Assembly (NCBI GenBank): GCA_021397835.1
Contig: JAJFZO010000023.1
Coordinates: 1 to 64,000, forward strand
Length of the DNA: 64,000 bases
Reading direction: 5' to 3'
Origin: Moringa oleifera
Taxonomy: Eukaryota; Streptophyta; Magnoliopsida; Brassicales; Moringaceae
Shown here: piece by piece, positions 1 through 11,869 of the stretch
Numbering within the stretch: the stretch's first letter is position 1
Layout of the letters: every line of letters starts with the position of its first letter
Translations under genes and position numbers: made by a program
Notes under the pieces: generated by a model
Seen by the model: only the letters and a program-made list of their open reading frames with translations
Told to the model about the DNA's origin: nothing
Database searches by the model: none

Positions 1-467
1 AAAAGCACCGTACTCCTCGACACAATGCGCCTTTCAATCTCGACTGAAAACCCTTTTTTAATTGCATCCAAAACCAACATTGCTGGATCAGCTGATTTTT
101 CCAGTGCATTGTAAACCTCATCAGCCAATTTCTCTAGCTCATCTTCATGATCAGTCAAAAATAACAACATTCTTTCCCCTCCTCTACGATCAACCAACCT
201 TAGTCCCACCTCTTTTGCATGTAATTTTACTTCAGTGTCTCTAACCTCAAGTTCTTTAAACCTATCATTGATCTCGTTCTCTTTGGCTTTGAGTTCTTCG
301 AAGCAGGCTTCGATAGAAGATTTGATTGACAGAGCGAGTTTCCCAATCTCCTCCAATTCGAGACTGAGTGATCGAACGGACTCAAGCTGTTGCAGAATCT
401 TCTGGAGGTTTTCTCTCTTTGATTCTAAGAGCTTCAAATTAACTGAAATCTGATCCAGTGAAGACAT
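1..467 (-). CDS. FRIGIDA-like protein, 5' part of first exon (gene runs off the window)
   Basis: The minus strand from an ATG at 467 stays open to the window edge, giving 155 residues. The N-terminus MSSLDQISVNLKLLESKREN and the following Glu/Lys/Leu-rich stretch look like the coiled coil that starts FRIGIDA-like (FRL) proteins. The FRIGIDA domain begins after it, with the family signature around SADPAMLVLDAIKKGF near the edge. FRL proteins act in the nucleus; some take part in FRIGIDA-dependent activation of FLC and flowering time, many are uncharacterised. No break is seen in the visible part. The central FRIGIDA domain and C-terminus lie outside the window, so completeness cannot be judged. 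The neighbouring locus at 1.7-4.1 kb is a related but damaged copy. Confidence 0.85.
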   Translation of the reverse strand, partial: MSSLDQISVNLKLLESKRENLQKILQQLESVRSLSLELEEIGKLALSIKSSIEACFEELKAKENEINDRFKELEVRDTEVKLHAKEVGLRLVDRRGGERMLLFLTDHEDELEKLADEVYNALEKSADPAMLVLDAIKKGFSVEIERRIVSRSTVL

Positions 468-1720
468 CTTTTGAGAGAGAAAAAAAAAAGAAACAATACG
501 CAGACGGAAAGAAGGGAAAGACCTCGAAATGTTGAATTGGAAGAAGCGATTGGGAAAAAAACAGAAACTATAGGATAGTGGGTACTGGCTAGCTCGAAAC
601 CATGCTTGGAACTCAGAAATTTCCTCGCGGTGAACTTGAGAGCTTCACTGATAAGAATTAGGACTTATAGACCACGTTTGGGAAACTTCCCCTGGAAGCA
701 AACAGGGACTTAAACTATAAGAAGAGTCAAGTCGTGCTTTAACGAAAAGGAGAAAAGTGAGATTCCTAATAATTTCCACAGAAACTGTTGGGTTATTCAA
801 TTGACAGAAATCCAAATAGGATAGAACAACAGTCTGCGATCGGGATAATGTAAAACCCCAAAGTATCTCGCAGTGAATGTACTAAATAATAAGAAACAAA
901 ATACAAAAAGAACCAAGGTGATTATGATATCAATATCAGAGAAATGTCGGGAAACTATGGAAAATCCTTCCTTGCAATATCTTACTTGCGTGCAGTGAAA
1001 TGGGTTTCTCGGAAAAGCCAATCATTTTTTCCAGGGAAGAATGAGAAAATAGTGTAGATACGCCAATAGTCTTTCAAGTCTTTACTATCATTGGTCAAAT
1101 AAGATAGACAAAGAAGTAAATGCTGAAAATTAAAGATGACTGTTACACAGGTTAAACCAGTAGAGATAGCTCATGTAGATTGGAAAAGAGAGGGACACCT
1201 AGGGAAAATGCAGTGGAAGTTTTTTATGGAGTCAAGCAAAGTTTTGGTTTTTCACTTGGACTGAACCAAATTTCTAGTAATTAATTGGGGAGGAACTGAG
1301 AGTAGGATAAAATGAGTGGTGTTAACTTGGGGTGCATCAATCTTAACTTTACATACAAAGAAATTTTTAATTTTTTATATTATGAAAAATTAATTTTATT
1401 TATTTATACCCTAAATTCATTTAATATCTCTCTCTGTGAAGTGAATTTAATGCACAGATACATGAGGAAATTAGGCTTCTGGACACGCTTACATTACAAG
1501 ACATTATGAGAAAATCAGTAAAACGTCATGAGCTACTAATACACCACAATCAGAAATGAGATTCCAAGGAACATTTGCATCTTTCAGTTGTAGGGAGTGG
1601 ACCAGTTATGAATTCCAGGCAAATAGAATTTTCTGGGTTCCAATCTGCTGTAATTCAGGAAGTTTGCTGCCTGCCCGGAGAGCTTGTGTCACAGTGAAAC
1701 AGAGTAGAGAGCCAGAAGCT
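468..1720. other. intergenic stretch upstream of the first FRIGIDA-like gene
   Basis: This holds the 5' flank of the FRIGIDA-like gene ending at 467 and the 3' flank of the damaged FRIGIDA-like locus. A short A-rich run lies just upstream of the ATG (about 480-490). I see no further coding exon, RNA gene or clear repeat. Confidence 0.5.
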
Positions 1721-4098
1721 CTACAGGTTCCAGGGTCCGAGGGAGACATTGACAGGTCTCCCTAAACTATAGTTCCCAGCAGGTAAGCTTCCATATTGGA
1801 CAGCAGCTTGATCTGAATGCAGGTTTTCTGGCTGTTGAAGAGCTGTTTTGACATTGGCGGCAGATTCTGCTCATGCAACCTTCCAGGACGACTTGCTTTT
1901 GCTCTCACCAGGCAATTCAACCTTGACGAAAGGCCTTATCATTGCTTGTTTCCTGTCTGCTTTCTGCTTCTCAATTTGTGTATCTGTCTTTTGTTTGTCC
2001 AGCTCCAGGATGTAGTTTTCAAGCTCCTCAGGTGGAACGTGCGATTCAAGCCTGTGATCACCAACGAATTTGATGACATCTCTGACCACAGCTATTTCAC
2101 TCGCTATCGCCTGGTTCTGCAAGCAAGCTCAACATTCAACATTGCAGGATATCTCCCTGTCCTTTAGACTCCGTAAAGGAAGCATCGAAAAGAAGTTAAC
2201 CGGCTGGAAATCTGATTTCGTTTTCTTGTATATTCTCTTCTTCTGATACTTCCAAGTAACCTTCAAGGATTCGCCCTGGACGGAACTCAGGGAAAAGCCC
2301 AAATGCACAAATGTATCCAATTGCCTCCAGCATCATAGCGTTTCCAAGCAGATTCTTTATAAGAACTGTAACATTCAAGCCATACATTTCCGGTTCCATC
2401 ACAATCAAAATATACTAAAACAAGATTCACCAAACTGATCCGTTTATTCTCCCAGATGAAGTTACTGCAACTAAGCCAAAAAGTCGAGACCAAGGACATT
2501 AGAACTACAATGTAGAGCATTGAACCAGCAATTTATCCAGAGAGGGAGAGGGAGGAGACTCACTGGGGATCTTCTCTGCCAAACCAAGTGCCAGACACAG
2601 ACCACGAGATTGTTTATACTGGCTTGCTGTTACCAAAAGATCAAGCAGCTCATCTGCATTGTAAGTAGACACCTACCTGTATGAAGCCAGGAACCGCAAG
2701 AAACCATATACCAACACAGCAGCTGGACACTTCCTTGCCACTCGTTCTTTCCATTCTGCAGCTAACTTCAAAGCTTCTTCCCTCGCATCAGGCGCAATTT
2801 GCCGTGAAACTCTTGTTAACTGCTCTAGCAAAAGAATGCAACTCTTCCTGATTTTGCACAATGCAAAGCCTCCAAAATCCTTGGATTTGGTAGAAAGATG
2901 AAAGCCCTGTAGGGTATCCAGGACAAGTTTTGCGGGGTCCAGGGCAATCTGAAGAGCATCGGAGATCCCACAATACATCAAGTCATGCTCCTCTACATGC
3001 TGACGTAGAAACATTATTAAGCCTTTTCCGTCCATGTTGCAGCAGAAGTACTTCATCTCAGGCCAGCAACTACTAGATGAAGAAAATGTATTATCCTCAT
3101 TGATTGCTTGGGGGGGGGGGGGGGGGGGAAGAGGGTTTTCCGGTTGTGAATTTTCCGTCCAGAACTGCTGAAGCTTTACATCGGAATCAAAAACATTGCT
3201 TGCTAACCAGAAAGATTCTCAAACAGGTTGTGAAAACAGATTCTGTAAGTAAACGATTTCTTACAATGTAAAGAATTGAACAGAAAACAAAATGAACACT
3301 GACAAATCAGTTGTCCAAGAGATCGGGCTTAAGACAGCCAACGAAAAGGAAAAAGAAAATAGGGCTTACCAGGGATTTCCTCTGCAAAACCAAGAGAGCG
3401 ACCCAATTCAGAAACCTGCTTATGCCAAGTAACCTTCTCCAGAAGACTCTGAATTTCAATCAAATTGAATTCACCAACCAATCTGTAAGCACCCAAAAGC
3501 ATTAAGAAACCTAGAACCTCCATATCATCCTCACCTACCCCTCCCATCTTCGTCTTCCATTCTTTTGCTACCTTCACTGCCTGTTTCTTCACTTTGAGAA
3601 GAATCCTCAGCTTCAGCCTCATCAACTGCTCTAATAAAACCACACGCCTTCTTATCACAGCAGACCTTTCGGTCTCTGAATTCTCCCTCGCAACTGCTTC
3701 CAAAACCAGTTTTGCAGGATCCTCCGTCATTTTCAAAACGCTGTAAACCTCCTCCTTAACATTACCATGTTCAGTTTCTTGCTCACCAAGAAACATTAAC
3801 AAGTCATTCCCGTTCTAAATCACAGCATTTCCGTTTTCCCGTTCTCGTTCTTTTCTCTGCAGCTCCAATTCTCTAACCTTAAGTTCTCCAAACCAACAAG
3901 TAATCTCATTTTCTCTGGACTTCAGCTCCCTGAAGCAGGTTTCCATTGATGATTTGATTGAAAGAGAGAGCTCTTCAAGCCCTTGCCATTGGAGATTGAG
4001 GGAAGTTTGAGCCTGAAGGTTCGCAGGGCTTTAAGAAAGTTTCGTTTCTTCGATGCCAGGAGTTTCAGACCGGTCGATATCTGATCCAGCAAATACAT
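1721..4098 (-). pseudogene. FRIGIDA-like locus with tandem domains, frameshift and in-frame stops
   Basis: Reading the minus strand from an ATG at 4098 gives an FRL start (MYLLDQISTGLKLLASKK). The homologous reading then jumps frame near 4030, continues as coiled coil, and meets TAG at 3815-3817. The same frame goes on into a FRIGIDA domain (3802-3368, DPAKLVLEAV, then GFLMLLGAYRLVGEFN). After an intron and a Pro-coding poly-C tract a second FRIGIDA unit follows (about 3200-2564, DPAKLVLDTLQGF), interrupted by TAG at 2673-2675. Further exons lie at 2365-2210 (IGYICAFGLFPEFRPGRILE) and 2112-1871 (HRLESHVPPEELE). The last frame passes a TGA at 1871-1873 and stays open to 1721. Two FRIGIDA units in one protein recall the long FRL5-type proteins. 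Exon borders are approximate. The disruptions point to a pseudogene, or to one long gene with assembly errors. Confidence 0.75.
3111..3128. repeat. poly(G) run of about 18 bases
   Basis: An uninterrupted G run on the plus strand reads as poly-C, hence poly-proline codons, in the linker of the damaged FRIGIDA-like locus. Runs of this length are prone to slippage and sequencing error, so length and frame here are uncertain. Confidence 0.9.
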
Positions 4099-4394
4099 CT
4101 TTGTGTTGCAGACGGAAAAAGCAGGAGGAAGAGAACAGGGACGAAAAGAGTTTGAAATTCTGAATTGGAAACCAAAGTGTATTTAAGGGGAAACATGACC
4201 TACAGATTACATAGTGGCTACCCACAAAACTTGTTTGGAAACCAAGCAAATATTTACTGGTGCATTGGACAGCTTGTTACATGATGACGTTAAATAAGAA
4301 CACAGCAGGTCGCAAAAGTCAACTGTCGGAGAGGAACAACGAAAGTCAACTGCTGGAGAGACCATGAGGAGATATTATAAAGGAAACGGAATTC

Positions 4395-4459
4395 TGGCTA
4401 CTGGGATTGCCCAGGTCTCTACCGCCACAACATAAAATTCTAACCACTGAACAACAGGG
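4395..4459 (-). pseudogene. degenerate tRNA-His (GTG) relic
   Basis: The minus strand carries a D-arm-like CAGTGGTTAGAATT, an anticodon loop with TTGTGG (anticodon GTG), the string GAGACCTGGGC and a 3' arm CCCAGTAGCCAG. Together these closely resemble plant tRNA-His. The T-loop lacks the CGA of TTCGA, the 5' acceptor strand does not pair with the 3' strand, and the anticodon stem has mismatches, so it should not fold as a working tRNA. The comparison sequence is from memory. Confidence 0.6.
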
Positions 4460-5026
4460 TTTTGCAAGTTGAGTAAATTAAATCTTCCTCTCATCAAGAA
4501 GGTGGAGGTAAACAAGTTTCACGACACTGCTCACGAAAAAAAACAAGAAAAACACCGACCAAGTTCAACATGTCAAATTTGCATCTGAAAATCAAGGTCA
4601 TCTCCAAAATATAACTTTGTCACCGAAAATGAGCAGCCCAGATGACCTCTGTGAAAGGCAAGCATTACTAATGTAATTTACAGTAAATTTATTGTAGTCC
4701 TATTCTTCATGCATTGTTTCAATCAACAATGGCGAAAATTTCATGGCAAATGCCCATTGAACATTTAAGGTTGGTACCCTCATCGCTATCAGTATGAGTA
4801 ATCATAGAGAAGGCATTCACATTTCACAGCACCTGAATCTAAACTTCAAGTAAATGTACAGAAATTCCTCCTCCCCAAGCTAATGTAGATGTTTGGATGC
4901 TACAAGTTTGGAGTTGTAGGATGGGACATCTTGAAGTACATTTTTCCAAAAAAATACAAATCTGAATTAAGTGAAAAGTTTGTGCTTCAAACACCAATTC
5001 GACACACATGTCAGGCAAAACTTGCA
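4460..5026. other. 3' flank of TRAPPC6, no gene seen
   Basis: No supported coding exon or RNA gene is seen. The stretch may include the 3' UTR of the TRAPPC6 gene, which ends at 5027. Confidence 0.5.
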
Positions 5027-8005
5027 TCAGGCCTTTATCCGAACCACAAATGAACCTGTTTATTGATGCACAAAGCAATCACGAAAAGATGTCAGGTTCA
5101 CATAAACAACACTAGGAGAACGAATTATAGCAAGTTTTAAATGAGAAGAAAGGGCAGAAAGTTACAGGAACAACAGAGAAAAATGAGCCCATGATCAAAT
5201 GCCAAAATCAGACTCGAATTCTGATGAAGAGAACATCCCAAAATTTTTATTTTGTGATTTAAAGGATGTTCTATCATTGTCTCAGTGAATTAATATTAGG
5301 GCATGAATATAGCAAATAACACTAGATTGTGTACAATATATATGGGGAACAGAAATTAAAAATGTAAGTAATTAGAAGCTTCAGTTATGCAAGAGATACA
5401 AGTAAAAGTAAACAAACAAACTGTACAGGAAAACATCAAAAGGCTAAATGTTTCTGATAATTGTAGTGATATGGAGAATACGAAGCTGTATCCAATGCAT
5501 TTTAAATAAAAAGTGATGACTTAAAAGCTTACATGATAAAAATTAAAGAGTGTAGAATATAAAGGAAAATAGAACAGAAGCAAATGATGGGGGATAAGAA
5601 CAGAAAAAAGAAACTGGCCGGCGCAAGAAGGTATCTACTAAGCCAGTAAATTGTAAGTAAAAAGGTGTAAAGGATGCCAGAAAGGGAGAAACCAATTAGG
5701 CATGTTGCACATGGAGTGCAGAGATTGAGTTGACAACCAAGCCACCTGCAAATACTAACGACCGGAGAACTCAATCTACAGCACTACCACTGGAAATCCG
5801 GGTGACAAAATCAAACAAATGAATTAGGATGGAAATACTGAAATGAGCTTCGTCAGAGACAAAAACATGAAAGACATGGGCTAACTAACACCAAAAGATG
5901 TCCACAAGGGACTGGGAGGACCCGGAATGATTTGGTAAACTAGCTAACAAAAAAGGCAGACTAATGATGAATGGAGTACATGTGACAAAACACACCTACA
6001 GAAAAAATTAAAATCACACTTAAAAATAATTGAAGATTCTAATGTAGTTCATGGATGAAAATTTATTGTGAGAAAAAAAAGCACCCCCATGCATACATTT
6101 GTAAAGGTCAGTTGATGCAAGAAAAAGGAACATTGGCAAAAATTTCTACACAGATAATAATCCTAATTGATCTAAAAGTAAGTACTTCTCAGTGTAATCT
6201 AGTGGGAGCCAGCGAAAAAGTAAATGGAGTCAATGTCGGGAGCACTTGAACTAGCAACTCACATGCAGGAAGATTGGATATATCTGCCGAAACAGCACAA
6301 GGGATCCCCAAGTTTGAAAGAGCTCCCCTTATGATTCCACATGGGAAATAGAGATACATGCTTACTGCCTGTGCTGCTTTGTTTTCTCCCGTAGCAGAAG
6401 GATCTTCAGATTCCTTTTCAGATAATGGATCAACAGACATACGTGCAAGCCAACGAAAGCGATTGTCTTGCAATACAAAGGTACCCTAGAGAACAAACAC
6501 ATATCTTTTAATTGAAGCCACACTTGACAATAGTAATCAATCAACTCTGGCTGTTAAAAGCTTACTCTATGATTTGTCTTCAAGTTGTCTATCTGCTTCT
6601 TGAAGAGTTCAGACCAGAAGTCCTTGCAGATGAACTTGATTGCCTCTAGATGATCACTAAAACGTGGCCTTTCCATCGTATATCTGTCAATAGCCAGGAC
6701 TTTGTCATTACATGCATGTCCAGCAGATTATAACATATTCAAGCAGTATTAAGATGTCAAAATAAGTTCCCAAGCAGCTATCCAGTGTTGATATGTTGAG
6801 ATGTATTCTTATAACCTGCTCACTGCTTCAGACAGAGTTATCATGCTGCACCCTATAGTCAATAGGTGCAATATCTGCCGTCAAAATAAAGAGCAAGAAT
6901 CTATTCCAACAGTTTGCAAAAGATAGTCAAAATAAGGGCCCTAGTTGGCCATGAGTCCACGACTTCCTCCAAAATGCTGGTTTTCACTTGACTAAGTCAA
7001 TCCAAAATCTGAAGGATCACAGATAAAGAGTCACATGTTCCAAATGATAAACACGCACACGCACATGCGCACACAAACAATACTTGAAAAACTGATTTAT
7101 TTTTTCTGGTAATTAAATACATCGAACAGAACATTGATATAAGTCAATAAATTTTTTTTTAACAGTACTTCATGACTTATACCACTTGTCCGTTTTTCCT
7201 TTTTGTTTGGGGAGGGTGGGGTGAAATGTGGTAGGTGGTGGCACTGGTGGGAGCCTGCGGATGACATTTCATGACAGAAGGAATATTCCAGATCACAACA
7301 GTGACAATTTAAGACAAGGGTATGTAAGCAAACACCTATGAATCAAACAAAAGGGATAAAAATCACTGCAATGCAGATGAAACTGTGCTGCCTAAAAGAT
7401 TATGTTTATATATGTTTGGGGCATGAAAAAGTCAAAAGATAGACTAACCAATGAACTTTATGTGGAGGATTTTAGTTTCTCAGATGATACAACTAAAAGA
7501 AAAACTCTATCCTCCAAATAAAAGAATTGAACCAAAACAATAAAAATAATGCACCATATCCAAATCAAAACCAGCTTTTTTCTGCTCCTAAACTTTCTCA
7601 GCAACCAAACATCCAATTTAGTAATGAAATAATTCCAGAAAACCTCATGAACATAAAACTTACAATCACCACTAATCAATCAAGTTTCCTATTTTAGATC
7701 CATAGACCAACGCTATAGAAAACTACTGAATCCTAAAGAATAAAAATTCAGTATTCATGAAATACAAAAACAGAAGCATGAGCAAAAAAACTAATAGAAA
7801 AACCGAAATTGAAGCTAAAATTAGGGGATATAATTCGGAGTGCAAGGGCGTACCTTTCTGAGAGCTGGTGGCCGACCTGATAGCCAATTGCCTCGATCCG
7901 ACGGGCGGCGAGCTCAGGTTTACTGGCGTAGAACCGATTGCAATACGTCGACACCATCTCCGTCAGTAGACTGTCCACGCAGCTCTCTGATACCTCTCTC
8001 CCCAT
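5027..8005 (-). CDS. TRAPPC6: TRAPP complex subunit 6 (Trs33/Bet3 family), 4 exons
   Basis: Exons 8005-7854, 6683-6566, 6485-6263 and 5055-5027 join to 522 nt, or 173 residues. The protein starts [20 protein letters not shown] and ends with the C-terminal strand CSFVVRIKA before TGA. Conserved stretches of the Bet3/Trs33 fold are plain: [40 protein letters not shown] and [23 protein letters not shown]6 is a core subunit of TRAPP, which tethers vesicles and activates Rab GTPases in ER-Golgi and post-Golgi traffic. The ATG at 8005 was chosen because the frame upstream has no ATG and because family proteins start with MGREV. The last exon codes for only nine residues and lies 1.2 kb beyond exon 3. 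Splice sites are GT-AG and no defect is seen. Its Arabidopsis neighbour CAND2 lies about 51 kb away here. Confidence 0.95.
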
Positions 8006-9959
8006 CGTCTCTCTCAAAGGAAATGCTTGCAATGTGACGCCTCCACGCTCGGAAACTAAAATGTCCGCTCAGGTGATTCTCTTTTCGTAATCATAAGAAA
8101 ACGGGCCTCGGCCAGCGCGTATGGGCCCATGGATCCGGTCTACATAAGAACTTCTTGAAAAATCCAAACCTGGTCCATCTACTGGTTTTTCTTTTTAATT
8201 TTTTTTTCCATAACCACATTATATTATCTAATTTTGTACAAAATTTCACTAAAAAAAAGAGTTATTTTTTTTTTTTGGAACGGTGTCCCATGGAATCTTA
8301 TTATTAACCAGTTTAATATTTTTTTATGATGTATATTATAAAATTTAAAATTATCTTTCTCTTATTTAAAATAAAAATAAAAATAAATAAATTTAAAAGG
8401 TATTATAAAATAAAAATAAATAAAGATTAAGATATTAAAAAAACTTATTACACAATAATAAAGAAAAAAATCTTATTTTTATATTTTTTATATCAAATAT
8501 AACTATTTATAAATAAGCTTTCGATAGTAAAAAGACACAAATTTATTATATAGAGAAGTTTAAATTTTAATAAAGTTGAGTTTCAAAATTTTTGGTTTTC
8601 TTAGTAAGCAGGAATTACGTTTTTGATTTCGTCAATTATTTTTAAATGTGTTTCGTTTTCAGTTAATATTTTATATAAAATTTTACATTAAAATCTAAAT
8701 TAAAATAAATTTCTAATTTTATTTTATTTTTAAAAAATAATTTGAAATTAAAATAAAATTAATATATAGTTATTTAAATTTTAAATTAAAAATAATGCAA
8801 CAAAAGGATGTAACTATAAATAATAAAAGATAATATCATACAACATAGAGCTTACTTTCAAGGTCAATAACAATTGAATCAGCTCGGCTTACGAATATAC
8901 AGAATTGTTCAATCTATGAAAAATTTAACGGATTTTTCAAATTAATGAATTAAATTAAATTGATTCATTTAAAAATATATGATCTAATTTATATGTTTAA
9001 TTTATAAAACTATATTCATAAATTGTTTTATTAAATCTTAAATAAATCAATTTAATGAGTTTGATAAATTATATGAGAGTTAAATAAATTTTATATAAGT
9101 TAATTTACTATACATTTTTATTTATTATTTTTTCAAAAAATAAATACAAATGATTAAATTTATCATATAAAATAAATGAAAATAAAAATATTATAAAATT
9201 ATAATAAATTAAAAACCTCACATTCATTAAATATTGAATATAAAATAAAGTTAATACATTTTTTAAGTGTAATATCAAAATTAATAAAATTTTGAAAACA
9301 CTATGTTTTTATTTAATTATAAAATAAATTTTATGATATAAAATAAGTAATATTAATAAATATTTATAATATTAAATATTTTTAATAAAAATTCATAAAT
9401 TAAATAAATTTAAATTCATTTTTATAATATAAATTAACTTCTAAAAAATATAAATAAAAAATAAAAAAAATGTAGTTTATCTTTTTTTTTAGATATCATA
9501 ATCACTAAAATTTAAAAATCGTAAAAAATTTAGTTTTACATACATAATACATATATTATATTATATAAATATTTATAAATTAAACATGTTAATAAATTAT
9601 ATTATTAAGATAATTTTTTATATTTATAAGGTTTATTACATAAAATTTAATTTTTTAAATTTTAACTAACCATTCGTATATGACTTAGCCTCTTTAATTA
9701 TATGATTTCCTTACTTAATCCGATTCGATTATTAAATAACATTGACAGCAAATCAGAGACCACTGATGGATTCGATGTTGCAGAAATCAGTGATCAAAAG
9801 GAATCCGAGAAGCCAAACAGAATCTGTGGATTTATTACTTGCAAACTGTTTCTCTTGCATTGTTCGAGAAAATTAATCAAAAGCTGTATGATTTATTCCA
9901 GGAAATTGAAATTCTCTTAGCATCCTCCACACTAATGGTTGTTCGTTGTTTATTATGGG
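8006..9959. other. TRAPPC6 upstream region followed by AT-rich intergenic DNA
   Basis: The first 150 bases are the TRAPPC6 5' flank. From about 8160 to 9680 the sequence is extremely A+T rich with many homopolymers and no open frame of note. From about 9760 it enters the 3' flank of the first cysteine-rich peptide gene. This flank (9765-9900) recurs downstream of peptide genes 2 and 4 (13320-13490, 18580-18740). Confidence 0.6.
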
Positions 9960-10305
9960 TTACATGTTGATCATTGGGGGACTGCATTGACTACAATTAC
10001 ATAGGTGAAACTGGCACTTGACCCCATTGCAGCCACAGATGGCAACGCATTCTTGATCTTCCCAGCACTGCGGCTCTTCAACTCCCGTTGCATCAATTCC
10101 TCGTGACAAGCCTGTCATAATAAAATTTTGGGTAATTTAATTTGGAGAAATGACCCATTTTACAGGGAGAATAATGGTAAAATGGTTCGACTTTCAGAAA
10201 GATTGAATTCTAATGCATTTTCAACATGCAAAACAAAGAAGACTTACAGGAAGCAACAACAACTAGGGCAAGCAAGAAAACCAACTTGAGTGAAGCTTTC
10301 TCCAT
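9960..10305 (-). CDS. secreted cysteine-rich peptide 1 (CRP1), 2 exons
   Basis: Exon 1 (10305-10248) encodes MEKASLKLVFLLALVVVAS, a clear signal peptide. A 136-bp GT-AG phase-1 intron follows, then exon 2 (10111-9960), giving 69 residues in all. A Cys codon is split by the intron; after it come a short acidic linker and eight cysteines spaced 5-3-1-4-4-1-2, ending SPPMINM. The peptide is presumably exported and disulfide-bonded. The layout (signal exon, intron, Cys exon) is shared with defensin-like and nodule cysteine-rich peptides, but the spacing fits no family I can name with confidence. It is closest to CRP4. Its TATA element is degenerate (TATGAATACA, near 10356-10366). Role unknown; defence, reproduction and symbiosis are all possible. 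Confidence 0.8.
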
Positions 10306-11732
10306 TTGATTTGGTTAGCTTCTCACTGGTCTGAGTTATGTATTGTGAGGTTGTTTGTATTCATAAGCAAAGGCCAACCATTTTGATAGGTATATATCCT
10401 TAATGAGAATTCACCTTTTTAGGACAAGAAATTGAGTTAGCATTTATATGGCAAGAAAATTTGAAGCTACCAAAATGGGTGATATTGCAAATCTTAACCA
10501 GAATTTTGAAATTTCCATTTATGACCTTTGGGCCACCAAAACCAGACCATGATCTGAATAAGAGATTGGGTTGTCCTAATTCAAAGACTAGACCCATCAA
10601 ATATTTGGATCCCTTTCAAAAGACGAAAACCAAAAGAGTTCATAACAAGTCCATTAAAGGGAAAGCTACTTTCTTTAATAAAAATAAATAAATTAAATTT
10701 ACTTTTATAAAAAAATAATTTATAAAGAATGTATTATAAAATAAATATTACCTATTTTTTTTAATATGATAACACAACTAATTGATAACTTTTAAAAATT
10801 TTAATTTTATAGATGTGATATACATATTTTTTATGCACAATAATCATTATATTATTTTTAATATTTATAAATTAAAAATTGATAAAAAAATGCCAATATC
10901 CAATTGATCTTTCCATTGTCTTTGTAAGTCTGACTAATTCTTCAATCCTCCGAGTGGGCATTTTACTTAGTTGCATTACCCTTGACTATCGAGTGTAAAA
11001 TCATTTTTTCTCATTTTTTATTTTTATCAGTTTCATTTTATAAAAAAATAAAATAAGGACAAAGGATTTTCATTTAAAAGATAATAAAATTTTCATCTCA
11101 CTTTGTTTATATTCGTTAATGTAATTTTTTGTAAAATTTTAGCATAATTAGATTTTAAAATTTTAAAGTTCTTAATTGAACAATTTTTTATATCATTTTT
11201 ATTACTATTTATTTTATATCTTAATGTTTACTTATATATATATATATTATTTTTTTCACTTACAGTGCCCAATCTCAATCTCAATCGCTTTCTCTTTTTA
11301 TTTTTTTTTTCCCCTGAGAAAACAAAACTCTTATATATGTACCTTGTCTATGATCTCAGCCACAAGGAGGCCAGTATTGGAGGAGGACTGAACAGAGATG
11401 GTCTCGATTCGGAGCTCTGGAAGCTGTTGCATGATATCAAGCAACAACCTTCCCTATCTCCACATTGCAGCTACAGCAAGCCATTGCTCTTTATTATAGA
11501 CACCTCCACTGAGGAGATTCTCTCCATCTCCACGATCTTTGGCTTTGCCTCTCCCCCTCCGTTATCCTCATTTTCTTCTTATCGTGCCCTGACCCCCACC
11601 CGCCCTTCTGCTCCTTGAAGTCATCACTGTTGCTCGTCGTAATGGTAGTAGTTGAGGTGGTGGTGGTCATCTGTGATAAACAAAGTCTGTGAGTTTTGCC
11701 TTCATTATTGCTTGCAGGTGTTTTACTTGGTC
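10306..11732. other. CRP1 promoter and AT-rich intergenic DNA
   Basis: About 10306-10510 carries the upstream blocks shared by the peptide genes (see the promoter finding). Beyond lies AT-rich DNA. Positions 11020-11235 match 29226-29445, a dispersed repeat. A plus-strand open frame at 11265-11618 has no recognisable domain and I do not call it a gene. Confidence 0.5.
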
Positions 11733-11869
11733 AACTTTTAAGTTGGTTTCTACTCCAAGACATGTGTTCCCCCGCTGAATCTATTGTCCGCAAGGTGGTT
11801 CAAGAAGCAATTGCTGCTGGCCCCAAGACAGCTGCAGTACTGCTGAGGCTCCACTTCCATGACTTTTAA
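11733..11869 (+). pseudogene. class III peroxidase fragment
   Basis: The reading CSPAESIVRKVVQEAI followed by AAVLLRLHFHDF is the N-terminal helix and distal-histidine region of plant class III (secretory) peroxidases, which normally read FYxxTCPxAExIV and RLHFHDCF. Here FYSKTC sits in another frame, two bases off, a stop lies just upstream, and the frame ends in TAA where FHDCF should continue. No other peroxidase exon is recognisable nearby. The fragment is a relic, with the catalytic His motif still legible. Confidence 0.7.

Noticed and set aside
1817..2167. Plus-strand frame of 116 codons
   Set aside because: It is the opposite strand of FRIGIDA-like exons.
5529..5774. Hydrophobic minus-strand frame of 81 codons between TRAPPC6 exons 3 and 4
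   Set aside because: It lies in an intron, has no homology I recognise, and the true last exon was found at 5055-5027.
5776..5850. Possible last exon of TRAPPC6 reading FVTRIS
   Set aside because: It lacks a fitting acceptor, and the exon at 5055-5027 matches the family C-terminus and phase exactly.
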